A DNA stretch of 64,000 nucleotides from Paracoccaceae bacterium (GCA_014872875.1 WKFI01000003.1:41597-105596); one strand, 5' to 3'. Positions 1 through 8,632 are shown, counted from the stretch's first letter. Made by a program: numbers and translations. Notes: generated from the sequence alone by a model not told the origin.

Positions 1-805
1 CAGGCGACACGATCAGATAGTAACGCTCCTGCATCGGCGCGCGCTGAGGAAACGGTGCGATCAACCGTCCTTGCTCCAGATCGTCGCGCACCATCACGTC
101 ATGGGCAATCCCCATTCCCGCCCTGGCCATTACTGCTGCCAAGCTGACCATATAGGTCGTGGCATAAGTCACTGGCGGATCGGGCCATTCAAGACCGGCA
201 TGCTCAGCCCAACTGGTCCAGTTGCTCATCAGATTGGCGCAGTCGAACAAGGGTTGGCGGGCTAAGGTTTCCAGCGAAACCTCGTATCCCGGAACGCAGA
301 CAGGATAATAATGATCGCCCCGCAACACTTCTGCGCGTGTCGTGTCGGATGGGCGCACGGAGTAACGAATTTCCACATCCGCGCCTTCCGCCATATCCTG
401 TGGTTCCCAGAGTTCGGTCGAGATGTTTAGAAGCACCTCCGGATGGTGTGCGTAGAACCTGCCTAGCCTTGGTGCCAGCCACCTGACAGCAAAGGACATG
501 TTGCAATGCACCTGCACCACGTTCTGGCGGGCGCCGGTGACGGCGCGCGTTCCGTGGCGCAGCGTGCGAAACGCTTCCCGCACCACGGGCAGATAGGTCA
601 CTCCGGCTCCGGTCAATTCCAATGCACGCGGACGCCGGTGAAACAATGGACGGCCCAGATAACCCTCAAGTGATTTGATCTGTTGGCTTACTGCGCTTTG
701 CGTCATGTTCAGGTCCCGCGCCGCGCCGGTGAAGGACAAATGGCGCGCCGCCGCTTCAAACGTGCGCAGCCAGCCTAGGGGAGGGAGTGAATTTTGCATC
801 TGCAT
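1..805 (-). CDS. LysR-family transcriptional regulator (3' end cut by window edge)
   Basis: The reading frame begins with an N-terminal winged helix-turn-helix typical of LysR proteins (TGAARDLNMTQSAVSQQIKS, about residues 26-45) and runs into the LysR substrate-binding fold, with GcvA-like sequence around FAVRWLAPRLGRF. It runs off the left end of the window, so the last part of the protein is missing. Starts at 805 (MQMQN) and 799 (MQN) are both possible. The gene diverges from the aldolase gene at 930, with a 124-base intergenic region that holds a palindrome (813-831). By the usual LysR arrangement it probably controls the 930-3992 operon and itself. The effector is unknown. Confidence 0.9.
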   Translation of the reverse strand, partial: MQMQNSLPPLGWLRTFEAAARHLSFTGAARDLNMTQSAVSQQIKSLEGYLGRPLFHRRPRALELTGAGVTYLPVVREAFRTLRHGTRAVTGARQNVVQVHCNMSFAVRWLAPRLGRFYAHHPEVLLNISTELWEPQDMAEGADVEIRYSVRPSDTTRAEVLRGDHYYPVCVPGYEVSLETLARQPLFDCANLMSNWTSWAEHAGLEWPDPPVTYATTYMVSLAAVMARAGMGIAHDVMVRDDLEQGRLIAPFPQRAPMQERYYLIVSP

Positions 806-812
806 AATTTGC

Positions 813-831
813 CCATTAGCTGAACTAATGG
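813..831. promoter_or_regulatory. Candidate LysR operator in the divergent promoter
   Basis: A perfect 7-bp inverted repeat (CCATTAG, 5-bp spacer CTGAA, CTAATGG) lies between the divergent LysR gene and the aldolase operon. Its core TTAGCTGAACTAA fits the T-N11-A LysR box. Its position just upstream of the regulator start is typical of an autoregulatory LysR site. The binding assignment is inference. Confidence 0.5.
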
Positions 832-929
832 CAAGCCTCCGATTTTTTCGTTGGTCAAACCGCCTCGGAAACTGCAGGCTTTCGCTCCATAAACTCAATG
901 CCCCCGGCCCAGCCATTAAGGACCCCGAA

Positions 930-1685
930 ATGACCGTTACCAACCTGCGTCCGAATATCGATCACTGGCAGGAACGCGTGGACATGGCCGCGACCTTCCG
1001 CTGGACTGTCCGTCTGAACATGCATGAAGGCGTTGCCAATCACTTCAGCCTTGCCGTGAACGATGACGGCACACAATTTCTGATGAACCCCAACCAGATG
1101 CATTTCAGCAGGGTCACGGCCTCGAATCTGCTTCTTCTGGACGCGAACGACCCCGAAGTGATGAACCAGCCCGGCGCACCCGACCCAACTGCCTGGGGTC
1201 TGCACGGCTCGATCCACCGCCTATGCCCACAGGCGCGTTGCGTGATGCATGTGCATTCGGTCTTTGCCACAGTGCTTGCCTCGCTCGAGGACAGCAACCT
1301 GCCGCCGATCGATCAGAACACGGCAACCTTCTACAATCGCTATGTAATCGACGAAGAATTCGGCGGCCTGGCATTTGAAAGCGAAGGGGAGCGTTGTGCC
1401 TCGATGCTGAGCGATCTCAAGAAGAAGGTCATGATCATGGGCAATCACGGTGTGCTGGTGATTGGCGACAACCCGGGCGACACCTTTAACCGGCTCTATT
1501 ACTTCGAACGTGCGGCTGAAACCTATATCCGCGCGCTGCAGACCCAGAAACCGTTGCGGGTTCTGTCGGACGAAATTGCCGAAAAGACCGCCCGAGAACT
1601 GGAAGACTATCCCGGTCAGGCCGAAGCCCATATCCGCGAGATCAAGGCCGTGCTGGACGCCGAAGGCTCCGACTACGCCAGCTGA
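930..1685 (+). CDS. Class II aldolase/adducin family protein
   Basis: A 251-residue protein of the class II (zinc-dependent) aldolase/adducin fold, the family of fuculose-phosphate aldolase and ribulose-phosphate epimerase. The metal-binding histidines are visible as HVHS (H107, H109) and NHG (H173). The ATG at 930 was chosen because it gives the family's usual length; the frame stays open upstream but the extra sequence is not homologue-like. It is the first gene of an operon with a di-iron oxygenase, a PanB-like enzyme and a ferredoxin, so it probably cleaves or decarboxylates a hydroxylated carboxylate intermediate. The exact substrate cannot be read from the sequence. Confidence 0.85.
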   Translation: MTVTNLRPNIDHWQERVDMAATFRWTVRLNMHEGVANHFSLAVNDDGTQFLMNPNQMHFSRVTASNLLLLDANDPEVMNQPGAPDPTAWGLHGSIHRLCPQARCVMHVHSVFATVLASLEDSNLPPIDQNTATFYNRYVIDEEFGGLAFESEGERCASMLSDLKKKVMIMGNHGVLVIGDNPGDTFNRLYYFERAAETYIRALQTQKPLRVLSDEIAEKTARELEDYPGQAEAHIREIKAVLDAEGSDYAS

Positions 1686-1794
1686 GTGACACTCGGCAGA
1701 ACCTGAACGCACCCCAACGGTGACCTGAATAGGTCACCGAATGGAACCTTGCACCAAATTCCAGCCTCAGACCCCAACAAAATGAGCTGACATA

Positions 1795-2820
1795 ATGACC
1801 GATTTCGTTGCGACCAATGCCAAATCCTCCGGTATTCAGATCGACCGCAAGATCTTGAAATCCCTGGCCCGCCGTTCCGATCGCCCGGGATTGATCTATT
1901 TGGCGCAATGGGTCGGGTTTCTGTTTGCGACCGGTGTTTTGATCTATCTCAGCCTGGGCACGATTTGGGTTTGGCCAGCGATGCTGCTCTACGGGATTTT
2001 CCTCACCGTCCCAGCCTATTCGATGAGCCACGAAACCGCTCATGGAACCGCCTTCAAGACCCGCTGGTTGAACGAATGTGTCTTGTGGGTCACTTCGCTG
2101 ATCTATGTCGAAGAGCCTCTGCATCGTCGCTACACCCACACCAACCATCACACATTCACTTGGCATGTGGGCAAGGACAGCCAGATGCCCTTTGACACTC
2201 CCATGACTCTGATCGGCTGGCTGCACGAAATCACAGGGTTTGCTCTGGCGCGGTTCCACACCCAAGTTCTGTTTCAACTGGCACTGGGGCGGTTTTCCGA
2301 CATCCAGAACGCAGTGATCCCTGAGCAGGAAAAGCCCAAACTGGTGCGCAATGCCCGGATTTTTCTGGCGATCTATGCCGCGATCCCGGTTCTGGCGATA
2401 TTCGGCATCTACGCGCCAATCTGGTTCTTTGTTCTACCCCGTCTGCTTGGGGCGCCGATCATGCTGCTTTTTACCCTCATCCAGCACGTCGAGATGCAAG
2501 AAAATTCTCCTTCCATCCTGGATAGCACGCGCAGTTTTCGCACCAATTGGCTGGGTCGGTTCCTTTACATGGACATGAACAACCATGTGGAACATCACCT
2601 GTACCCGCAGATCCCGTTCTACAGCTTGCGGGATTTGAACGGCGCGGTCGGGGATCAATTGCCAGAACCTGATCCGGGGTTTTGGAAAACCAATCTCGAA
2701 GTGCTCGACGTTGTCACCCGCCGCAGTCTGGGACGCAACACCAAGGCGCGCAGCATTCGCCAAGCCCCACACCACGTGACCGACGGCCAATACGAAAAGA
2801 TCGCAAAGGCCACGATGTGA
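1795..2820 (+). CDS. Fatty-acid-desaturase-superfamily (MocD-like) membrane di-iron oxygenase
   Basis: A 341-residue integral membrane protein with the three histidine boxes of the membrane di-iron desaturase/hydroxylase superfamily: HETAH (79-83), HRRYTHTNHH (110-119) and HVEHH (264-268). Hydrophobic segments surround residues 35-75 and 185-230. The company of a small Rieske ferredoxin resembles the rhizopine MocD/MocE pair, in which the oxygenase removes an O-methyl group, rather than a lipid desaturase. Its stop overlaps the start of the next gene by one base (TGATG), implying translational coupling. No ferredoxin reductase is encoded nearby, so electrons presumably come from a general reductase. 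Substrate unknown. Confidence 0.85.
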   Translation: MTDFVATNAKSSGIQIDRKILKSLARRSDRPGLIYLAQWVGFLFATGVLIYLSLGTIWVWPAMLLYGIFLTVPAYSMSHETAHGTAFKTRWLNECVLWVTSLIYVEEPLHRRYTHTNHHTFTWHVGKDSQMPFDTPMTLIGWLHEITGFALARFHTQVLFQLALGRFSDIQNAVIPEQEKPKLVRNARIFLAIYAAIPVLAIFGIYAPIWFFVLPRLLGAPIMLLFTLIQHVEMQENSPSILDSTRSFRTNWLGRFLYMDMNNHVEHHLYPQIPFYSLRDLNGAVGDQLPEPDPGFWKTNLEVLDVVTRRSLGRNTKARSIRQAPHHVTDGQYEKIAKATM

Positions 2821-3659
2821 TGAAGAACATCTACACCTACGGCGGGAAGCCCGCTCGGCGAAACCTGACTGTCGACTGTCTGCGCCGGAACAAGGCCTCC
2901 GGTCTCAAGATGACACAAGTTTCGGCGCTAAACGGAGACGAAGCTGCCGCTTGCGCAGACAAGGGCATCGACCTGATCACGATAGCTGATCTGGATATCG
3001 AGGAGGTTCGCGCCGCAGCCCCGGAAACCTTCGTGACCGGTTCACAAACCATGGTCCAATACATGACCGAGGATGAAGCTTTGGCCGCTGCCATCCGCTG
3101 TGCTGAAAAAGGCGCCGATGCGATCTATACCCCGCGCGGGCTGAAGACCATCGAACGATTGGCGGCTGAGGGTCTGGCCGTGCAGGGCCACGTGGGGCTG
3201 GTACCACGCAAATCGACTTTGATCGGGGGCTTGCGCACCTTTGGCAGAACCGCCGAGGAAGCCATGCACCTGATGGAGGATTTTCGCCGATTGGAAGATG
3301 CCGGTGCTGTCGCGGCCGAGGTGGAGTGCGTGGCGGTTGAAGCACTGCAAGCCATTAGTCCGCGCACCACGATCGTGACCCACTCAATTGGGGCAGGATC
3401 CGGTGGAGATATCATTTTTTCCTTCATGGAAGACATCTGCGGCGATGTTGAAAACCCGCCGCGTCACGCCAAAGCCTGGGGAGATGTGCTGTCGCTGCGC
3501 AAAGCGATCCGGGCCGAACGGGCAAGGGCTCTGACCGGATTTCATAGTGAAGTGAAGTCAGGCACGTTCCCTGACGCCGCCCATACGGTCGGCATGTACC
3601 CAAACGAGCACGAGAAGCTTCTGGAAGCGCTGGACAAGCACCAGCCTTTTCACCGGTAA
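2820..3659 (+). CDS. PanB-like (ketopantoate hydroxymethyltransferase superfamily) enzyme, divergent active site
   Basis: A 279-residue protein that aligns by eye with PanB along most of its length; GHVGLVPR (123-130) followed by the GG-GR segment, and the VECVAVEAL block (168-176), are clear. The catalytic glutamate region is kept (E169). The residues matching the E. coli metal and substrate ligands do not look conserved: Asp84 corresponds to about Ser75, and the Lys112/Glu114 pair to a YTP stretch at 103-105. An Asp near the first ligand (D57) remains. This argues for a specialised catabolic enzyme of the PEP-mutase/isocitrate-lyase-like barrel group, not pantothenate synthesis. It is translationally coupled to the oxygenase gene. 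Confidence 0.75.
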   Translation: MKNIYTYGGKPARRNLTVDCLRRNKASGLKMTQVSALNGDEAAACADKGIDLITIADLDIEEVRAAAPETFVTGSQTMVQYMTEDEALAAAIRCAEKGADAIYTPRGLKTIERLAAEGLAVQGHVGLVPRKSTLIGGLRTFGRTAEEAMHLMEDFRRLEDAGAVAAEVECVAVEALQAISPRTTIVTHSIGAGSGGDIIFSFMEDICGDVENPPRHAKAWGDVLSLRKAIRAERARALTGFHSEVKSGTFPDAAHTVGMYPNEHEKLLEALDKHQPFHR

Positions 3660-3680
3660 ATACACGATTGAGGAACCCAA

Positions 3681-3992
3681 ATGAGCCAATGGATTCATGC
3701 CTGCGCCTGTGATGACATCGACGAAGAAGACCTGATCCGCTGGGATCACAACGGCCAGACTTTTGCGATCTACAACACCGAAGACGGGTTTTTTGCCACC
3801 GATGGCCTGTGTACGCACGAGGACCAACATCTGGAGGATGGGTTGGTAACAGCTGATGTCATCGAATGCCCGTTGCATCAGGCCCGGTTCAATATAAAAA
3901 CCGGCAAGGCCCTGTCGGCCCCGGCCTGCGAAGATCTGAGAACCTATCCGGTCAAGGTCGAAAACGGGCAGATTTTCGTTCAGTTCAGCTGA
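3681..3992 (+). CDS. Rieske-type [2Fe-2S] ferredoxin (MocE-like)
   Basis: A 103-residue soluble ferredoxin with the Rieske ligands C44-x-H46 and C63-x2-H66 (CTH and CPLH) separated by 16 residues. It is the length of small dioxygenase and MocE ferredoxins and has no signal peptide or catalytic domain. It lies 21 bases after the PanB-like gene and closes the operon. The likely role is electron delivery to the membrane oxygenase encoded at 1795-2820. This assignment is strong as a protein family and inferential as to partner. Confidence 0.88.
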   Translation: MSQWIHACACDDIDEEDLIRWDHNGQTFAIYNTEDGFFATDGLCTHEDQHLEDGLVTADVIECPLHQARFNIKTGKALSAPACEDLRTYPVKVENGQIFVQFS

Positions 3993-4155
3993 GGCGGTTC
4001 ACGTTTGCCCCAACATCCGTTCGCAGACCGTTTCGAGCCATTCTAACGCATTGAATTCCAAGTGTATCTGCGCTCTTGCAAGGCTACTGCATCAATATGG
4101 CAACAAAAAAGTCTTCAAATTAACTTCAAAATGGACTGACTTCTGCGCGTTTCTT

Positions 4156-4178
4156 AATCTTAACAAAAAATTAAGATT
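4156..4178. promoter_or_regulatory. CtrA-type site and inverted repeat upstream of the sulfotransferase gene
   Basis: The stretch contains AATCTTAA (4156-4163), a 7-base A-rich spacer and TTAAGATT (4171-4178), a perfect 8-bp inverted repeat. It also reads TTAA-N7-TTAA at 4160-4174, the full CtrA box consensus of alphaproteobacteria. It ends 14 bases before the ATG at 4193, close enough to overlap the promoter or leader. Regulation by CtrA is inference. Confidence 0.45.
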
Positions 4179-4192
4179 GAGGCAGAGCAATA

Positions 4193-4966
4193 ATGCTGGA
4201 TTACGGGCAGGTCGTGTACTTGGACCCACAGAAAACAGGTACGACTTTCGTTGCAGAATTCCTACGAGATCATTTGGATCTGGAGTGTCTGTGTTATCGC
4301 AAACACAAACCCGTTCGCGGTCGCTTGCACCAGAACGCATTTCACTTCATTTCTGTCCGCAACCCGGTCGATCAATACGTCTCATTGTACAAATACGGCT
4401 TGAAAAAAGGCGGCAGACTTCGGCGTCGCCTTTATAAAAACGGCCTGGACGACCTTTATGAAGGCTCTCCGCAGTCCTTCAACGCTTGGCTGGAAAAAAT
4501 CCTGCACGACCCCGAAGTCGCGACATACGTCAAGGATGGGTATGAAAATGTCGATCGCAATCTGATCGGATTGCAATCCTTCCGTTTTCTTTCACTTTCC
4601 TTCCAATATCCCCTGCCTTTGTTGAAAATCGCACAAAAGTATCAGGATGTTCGTTCGACTTATGACGAGCATCGGCTGCACAGCCATGTCATTAGGCTGG
4701 AGTCTCTGAACAAGGATCTTGCCAACTTGTTCCGTGGCCCACTTGCAGCCTATGCAAAAAACAAAAAGACCGCGCTGAAGGAATTGAAGCAACTCAATCG
4801 GATCAACTCGACAGAAAACAAAGGAATTGGGCGTAAGGACATTTCCACAGACAATCTGTCTGCCATCTGCGAGGCGGAGCGGTTCCTGTTGGAACTGTAT
4901 TATCCTGAGGAGCTGAAGCCCATGATGTCCGACGAAGGGTCACAGATCATGGCAAAGGCTGCCTGA
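4193..4966 (+). CDS. Sulfotransferase family protein
   Basis: A 257-residue cytosolic sulfotransferase-like protein. The 5'-phosphosulfate loop is PQKTGTTF (12-19) and the 3'-phosphate-binding segment is SVRNPVDQYVSLY (54-66), the two PAPS-binding signatures. The remainder is Lys-rich and matches no acceptor-specific family I recognise; such enzymes often modify polysaccharides or lipids. The gene and its leader are visibly richer in A/T and AAA/AAT codons than the neighbours, which suggests horizontal transfer. It stands alone, preceded by a CtrA-like site and followed by a 407-base gap. Confidence 0.75.
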   Translation: MLDYGQVVYLDPQKTGTTFVAEFLRDHLDLECLCYRKHKPVRGRLHQNAFHFISVRNPVDQYVSLYKYGLKKGGRLRRRLYKNGLDDLYEGSPQSFNAWLEKILHDPEVATYVKDGYENVDRNLIGLQSFRFLSLSFQYPLPLLKIAQKYQDVRSTYDEHRLHSHVIRLESLNKDLANLFRGPLAAYAKNKKTALKELKQLNRINSTENKGIGRKDISTDNLSAICEAERFLLELYYPEELKPMMSDEGSQIMAKAA

Positions 4967-5373
4967 ACTGCCCGATTTCGTCTGATGACCGTGATACGGG
5001 ACTTAGGTCCCGAACACGCGCGGCACGACAAGGTTTTCAGTGCTTCGGTTTCGGCCCGAACGCGTTGGAACTTCTATGGTCTTGCTTGTAAAGACATCCG
5101 GCAGAGCTTGGGAATGTTAATTCAGGTTGGGTAAAAAACGACGTCTCACTGGTCGGAAATCAATATGCATGCAGCTCGGATCCCTGTTGATCTTCCTTGC
5201 AGACTAGGGAGTTCGTCCATGTACGCCATCAACCGTTTCTGGACCTATGCGCCACCGCACCGGGTTTTTGCAACCCGGACCTGACGCGCGTCGAGCTTGA
5301 TCCGGCCCGCACGCGTTTCAGGACATTGCGTCAAACTTCGACGTGCTGCTCCAAGCGTTTGAAATGAAAAACC
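4967..5373. other. Gene-free interval between the sulfotransferase and sterol-desaturase genes
   Basis: No convincing gene is seen in 407 bases. The only notable items are a 21-codon open frame at 5220-5285 with no family resemblance, and a hairpin inside it (7-bp stem CCGGGTT/AACCCGG at 5260-5278, loop TTTGC). The interval probably carries the promoter and leader of the gene at 5374. Confidence 0.5.
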
Positions 5374-6384
5374 ATGACCGATACTTCCCCCCACAACCGG
5401 CCCGAACAGGGCCCGATGAGCCGTGAATGGCATTGGCACCCCGACCTTCCGGTAAAATACGCCCCCTATTGGCACTGGCCGCCCAAACCGGCCACCCTGC
5501 TCAGATGGGCTTGGCAAAACTACCTCCAGGTGTCCGACCGCTCCATCTATCTGGCTCTGGCATTTCTGGTGGCCTTCTGGCTGCAACCAGTCAGCCCTGA
5601 TCAGGCCGAATTCGCCATTGGCTGGATGGCTTGGGTATTTGTTCGCAATTGGATTCTTCTGGCGATCGTCGCCGGTGGGCTACACCTGTGGTTCTACGGA
5701 ATCGACGCGCAGGGAAAACTGCTGAAATACGATCCCCGCCCGTATATGAAACGCAAGAATGCGCTGTACAAATTCGGCTACCAGACCTGGGATAACATCT
5801 ACTACTCGATGGTGTTTGGCGCGCCCATTCTGTCGATCTATGAGATTGGGCTGCGGTGGATGTTTGCTAACGGTGTTCTCTCCACTCTGGAGTTTACGGC
5901 ACATCCGATCTGGTTCATCGCCTTGTTCCCGATCTTGGCGATCTGGCAAAGCTTCCATTTCTATGTCGTTCACTTGGCCCTGCATCAGCCCGCAGTCTAC
6001 AAATACGTCCATGCCGTCCACCACCGGAACGTGAACACAGGCCCTTGGTCCGGCATGTCGATGCACCCGATCGAAGCAACAGGCTATCTCAGCGCATTGT
6101 TGATCCTTCTGATCCTGCCCAGCCACCCTGTGCATATGCTGTTTCTGGCCTATTGGCTGATGCTGGGCGCTGCGTCGTCGCATTCGGGGTACGAAGCGAT
6201 CTGGGCCAAAGACCGTCAGGCTCTGCTGATCGGAGCCTTCTTCCACCAGCTGCATCACCGATACTATGAATGCAATTACGGCAATGCGGAGATGCCGTGG
6301 GACAGGTGGTTCGGCACCTATCACGACGGTTCGGAAGAGGCGACACGGATCACCCGCGACCGTAAGCGGCAGATGCACCAATAA
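5374..6384 (+). CDS. Sterol desaturase / fatty acid hydroxylase family membrane protein
   Basis: A 336-residue multi-pass protein with the histidine clusters of the fatty acid hydroxylase superfamily: HFYVVH (195-200), HAVHH (213-217), H231 and FHQLHHRYYECNYG (290-303). Hydrophobic segments lie at about 57-70, 83-108, 180-192 and 238-265. Members use a di-iron centre to hydroxylate or desaturate lipids, sterols or carotenoids; bacterial members of this type often have unknown substrates. It is distinct from the MocD-type enzyme at 1795, because the spacing of its boxes follows the sterol-desaturase pattern. No partner genes adjoin it. Confidence 0.82.
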   Translation: MTDTSPHNRPEQGPMSREWHWHPDLPVKYAPYWHWPPKPATLLRWAWQNYLQVSDRSIYLALAFLVAFWLQPVSPDQAEFAIGWMAWVFVRNWILLAIVAGGLHLWFYGIDAQGKLLKYDPRPYMKRKNALYKFGYQTWDNIYYSMVFGAPILSIYEIGLRWMFANGVLSTLEFTAHPIWFIALFPILAIWQSFHFYVVHLALHQPAVYKYVHAVHHRNVNTGPWSGMSMHPIEATGYLSALLILLILPSHPVHMLFLAYWLMLGAASSHSGYEAIWAKDRQALLIGAFFHQLHHRYYECNYGNAEMPWDRWFGTYHDGSEEATRITRDRKRQMHQ

Positions 6385-6466
6385 CTTGGCGGCAAAACTC
6401 CGGCCTTTCGAATTTCGGCGGGCCGGTCCAATATTGGCAGAGCCCCTTTCGCAAGAGAGCCTGCCC

Positions 6467-7657
6467 ATGCGCGCCATTGCTGATACAACCGCCCTGGTTC
6501 AGGACGGCGTTCTGACACCTGATCAAGCGAGGATCATCGAAGCCCGTTCGCGAGAGGTAATGGTGTCGCTCGCCGTAAACTCCATCCTCTGCTTCGGGAT
6601 CATAGCCGCCACTACCGGGTTCATCTTCTGGCTGGCAGACCCACTGGCTGTCGCAATCACCGGCGTGATGATGACCGCCGCCGGGCTGATCATTCTGAAA
6701 ACGCGGGGGGACCAGCTGGCGATATTCGGTAATTCCGCCACCCTGATCGGCGCCGGGATGCTGATGGGCGGCGCTTGTATCGAACTGATGGACAAGCACG
6801 AGGCGTTGGCGGGCTGGGTGATGATGCCCGCGGGCGCGCTGGTGAGCCTGCTCTGTGCCTGGCGTTGGCGCACCGGGGCGTGGTCTTCCACGTTCGTGCT
6901 GGGCGCAATTCTGCTGATGGGGCTGGCCATGCATCTGGCCGGGATCGAATGGCTGATGCTGGAGAACGAAACAGCCTCCCCCACGCGCAATATCGTGTTG
7001 CTTTATTACTCCATCGCAATCGCCCTGGTCGGCTGGCTTCTGGATGTGCGGTTCATCACGGCCTTTGCCATCGCGCCCTTTGCGCAGATGCTTGAGACCG
7101 GCACCAGCTATTTCAAAGCCGCCTATGTGTTCTATTCTCCGGAATCCACGCTGACGATCCTGCAGATGGTCTTGCTGATCGGGCTGTGCATCTGGTGGTC
7201 GCGACGATTGGCAGATCGCGACGCCCGTCATCTGCATGTGTTGGCGGTGATGGCATTCATCGTGGCCAACGCCAGCGCCTTGGTTGGGTCTATCTGGGGT
7301 GACGTTGTCGGTGAAACCGTCTGGGGACCAGGTTATTACAGCGACGGTTACGCGGATTGGCAAAGCTTCAACGAAGCGCGCGACGCGTTTCGGGACAGCG
7401 CACTGATCATCTCCGAAGGAGTCTACTCCGTCATCTGGGCCATCGCACTTGCCGCCGTCATCGGCTGGGCTGCCCAGCGTCACCAGCGGGGATTGTTCAA
7501 CACCGCTCTGACCTTTGCGGCGATCCATGCCTATACGCAGATGTTCGAAAGCTTTGCCGACGAACCGCTGGCCTATGTGATCGGAGGGCTCGCTGCAATT
7601 CCGCTGGCTTGGGGCTTGTGGCGCCTGAACCAATGGATGACGGCTCAGAACGGCTAA
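6467..7657 (+). CDS. DUF2157-like multi-spanning membrane protein of unknown function
   Basis: A 396-residue protein with a short soluble N-terminus (MRAIADTTALVQDGVLTPDQ) followed by around ten hydrophobic segments. The N-terminal helical stretch before paired transmembrane helices recalls DUF2157/DUF4401-type proteins, whose function is unknown. The frame is open upstream, but 6467 fits a normal N-terminus. Its 3' end overlaps that of the convergent GlxA-type regulator by four bases (7654-7657). I cannot assign a function. Confidence 0.7.
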   Translation: MRAIADTTALVQDGVLTPDQARIIEARSREVMVSLAVNSILCFGIIAATTGFIFWLADPLAVAITGVMMTAAGLIILKTRGDQLAIFGNSATLIGAGMLMGGACIELMDKHEALAGWVMMPAGALVSLLCAWRWRTGAWSSTFVLGAILLMGLAMHLAGIEWLMLENETASPTRNIVLLYYSIAIALVGWLLDVRFITAFAIAPFAQMLETGTSYFKAAYVFYSPESTLTILQMVLLIGLCIWWSRRLADRDARHLHVLAVMAFIVANASALVGSIWGDVVGETVWGPGYYSDGYADWQSFNEARDAFRDSALIISEGVYSVIWAIALAAVIGWAAQRHQRGLFNTALTFAAIHAYTQMFESFADEPLAYVIGGLAAIPLAWGLWRLNQWMTAQNG

Positions 7658-8595
7658 ACCTGTCCTCTGAGGGTGCGTGGCGTCGCACCAAATTCGGCCT
7701 TGAAGGCCCGTGTCAGCGCGCTCGGGTTGTCGTACCCACTCCGCAGGGCGACTTCTGAAACGCTCAATTCAGTCTCCAGAACCAGCTTTCTGGCCTGTAT
7801 CAAACGGAGATGTTTGTAGACTGCCTGGGGTGTTGCCCCCAACTCCTTGCGCACTCGCGCCTCCAGGTCCTTCTGGCTGCGGCCCACCTGACGGGCAACA
7901 TCTCCGATGGAAAGGGGCTGCTCCAGATTGGCCTGCATAACTGCCACAGCCCGCGCCACTGATTTCGAACGTGCCAGAACGGCACCTTGATCCCCGGTGG
8001 CTTCCGGGCTCATGAACAGGGTCGCCACCTCCAGCCTCAAGGCCGCTCCATGGCGTTCTCCGATCAGGTCCAGCATGGTCTCGAACGCGGCCATCGCCCC
8101 GGAGCACGTTATGTATCGGCCATCCCGGACTTGCCGTTGGCGTTGTGCCTGAACCTCGGGGAAGTTTTCGCCAAAACGCTGCAACTCCTCCCAATGAATG
8201 GTGGCCGACTTACCATCCAGAAGACCGGCATTGGCCAACAACCAGGCCCCGGTGTCAAACCCCGCCAACACCTGATACCGCGTGTCTGCCGCCCGCAAGC
8301 CCCGCGCGCTGGCGACCGTCGCATGGCGCAGGAAGTCATAAGACGGCATCGCGACCAGCATCGTTCCGCCGCAGTCAGACAATCGGCCATGTGCCTTGAC
8401 TTCCATCCCAGACGACGACACCGCCGGTTCCCCATCCAAGGTCAGAAACCGCCAGCCATAAACCTGCCGTCCGGCAAAGCCGTTGGCTGCCCGCAATGGC
8501 TCGACCGTGTTCGCCAGGCAATGCGCCGAGAACGCGTCAAACAGCAGGACGTCCACCTGCTCGGCCATCACACTGTCTTTGACCCAGGTCTTCAT
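7654..8595 (-). CDS. GlxA-type transcriptional regulator (DJ-1/PfpI domain plus AraC HTH)
   Basis: A 313-residue protein. Residues of about 10-190 form a DJ-1/PfpI-like class I glutamine-amidotransferase domain; residues 215-310 form an AraC/XylS double helix-turn-helix (ISVSEVALRSGYDNPSALTRAF-like region near 280). This is the GlxA arrangement found in regulators of choline, carnitine and amino-acid catabolism. The ATG at 8595 is preceded by AAGG at plausible spacing, whereas an internal ATG at 8568 is not. No obvious target operon adjoins it; the next minus-strand gene is a methyltransferase. Confidence 0.85.
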   Translation of the reverse strand: MKTWVKDSVMAEQVDVLLFDAFSAHCLANTVEPLRAANGFAGRQVYGWRFLTLDGEPAVSSSGMEVKAHGRLSDCGGTMLVAMPSYDFLRHATVASARGLRAADTRYQVLAGFDTGAWLLANAGLLDGKSATIHWEELQRFGENFPEVQAQRQRQVRDGRYITCSGAMAAFETMLDLIGERHGAALRLEVATLFMSPEATGDQGAVLARSKSVARAVAVMQANLEQPLSIGDVARQVGRSQKDLEARVRKELGATPQAVYKHLRLIQARKLVLETELSVSEVALRSGYDNPSALTRAFKAEFGATPRTLRGQV

Positions 8596-8632
8596 GACGC
8601 GCCCTTACCGCCTACAACAGAAGACTGTCACG

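Noticed and set aside
5220..5285. 21-codon open frame with internal hairpin, considered as a leader peptide
   Set aside because: There is no regulatory codon run and no attenuator-like alternative pairing with the next gene.
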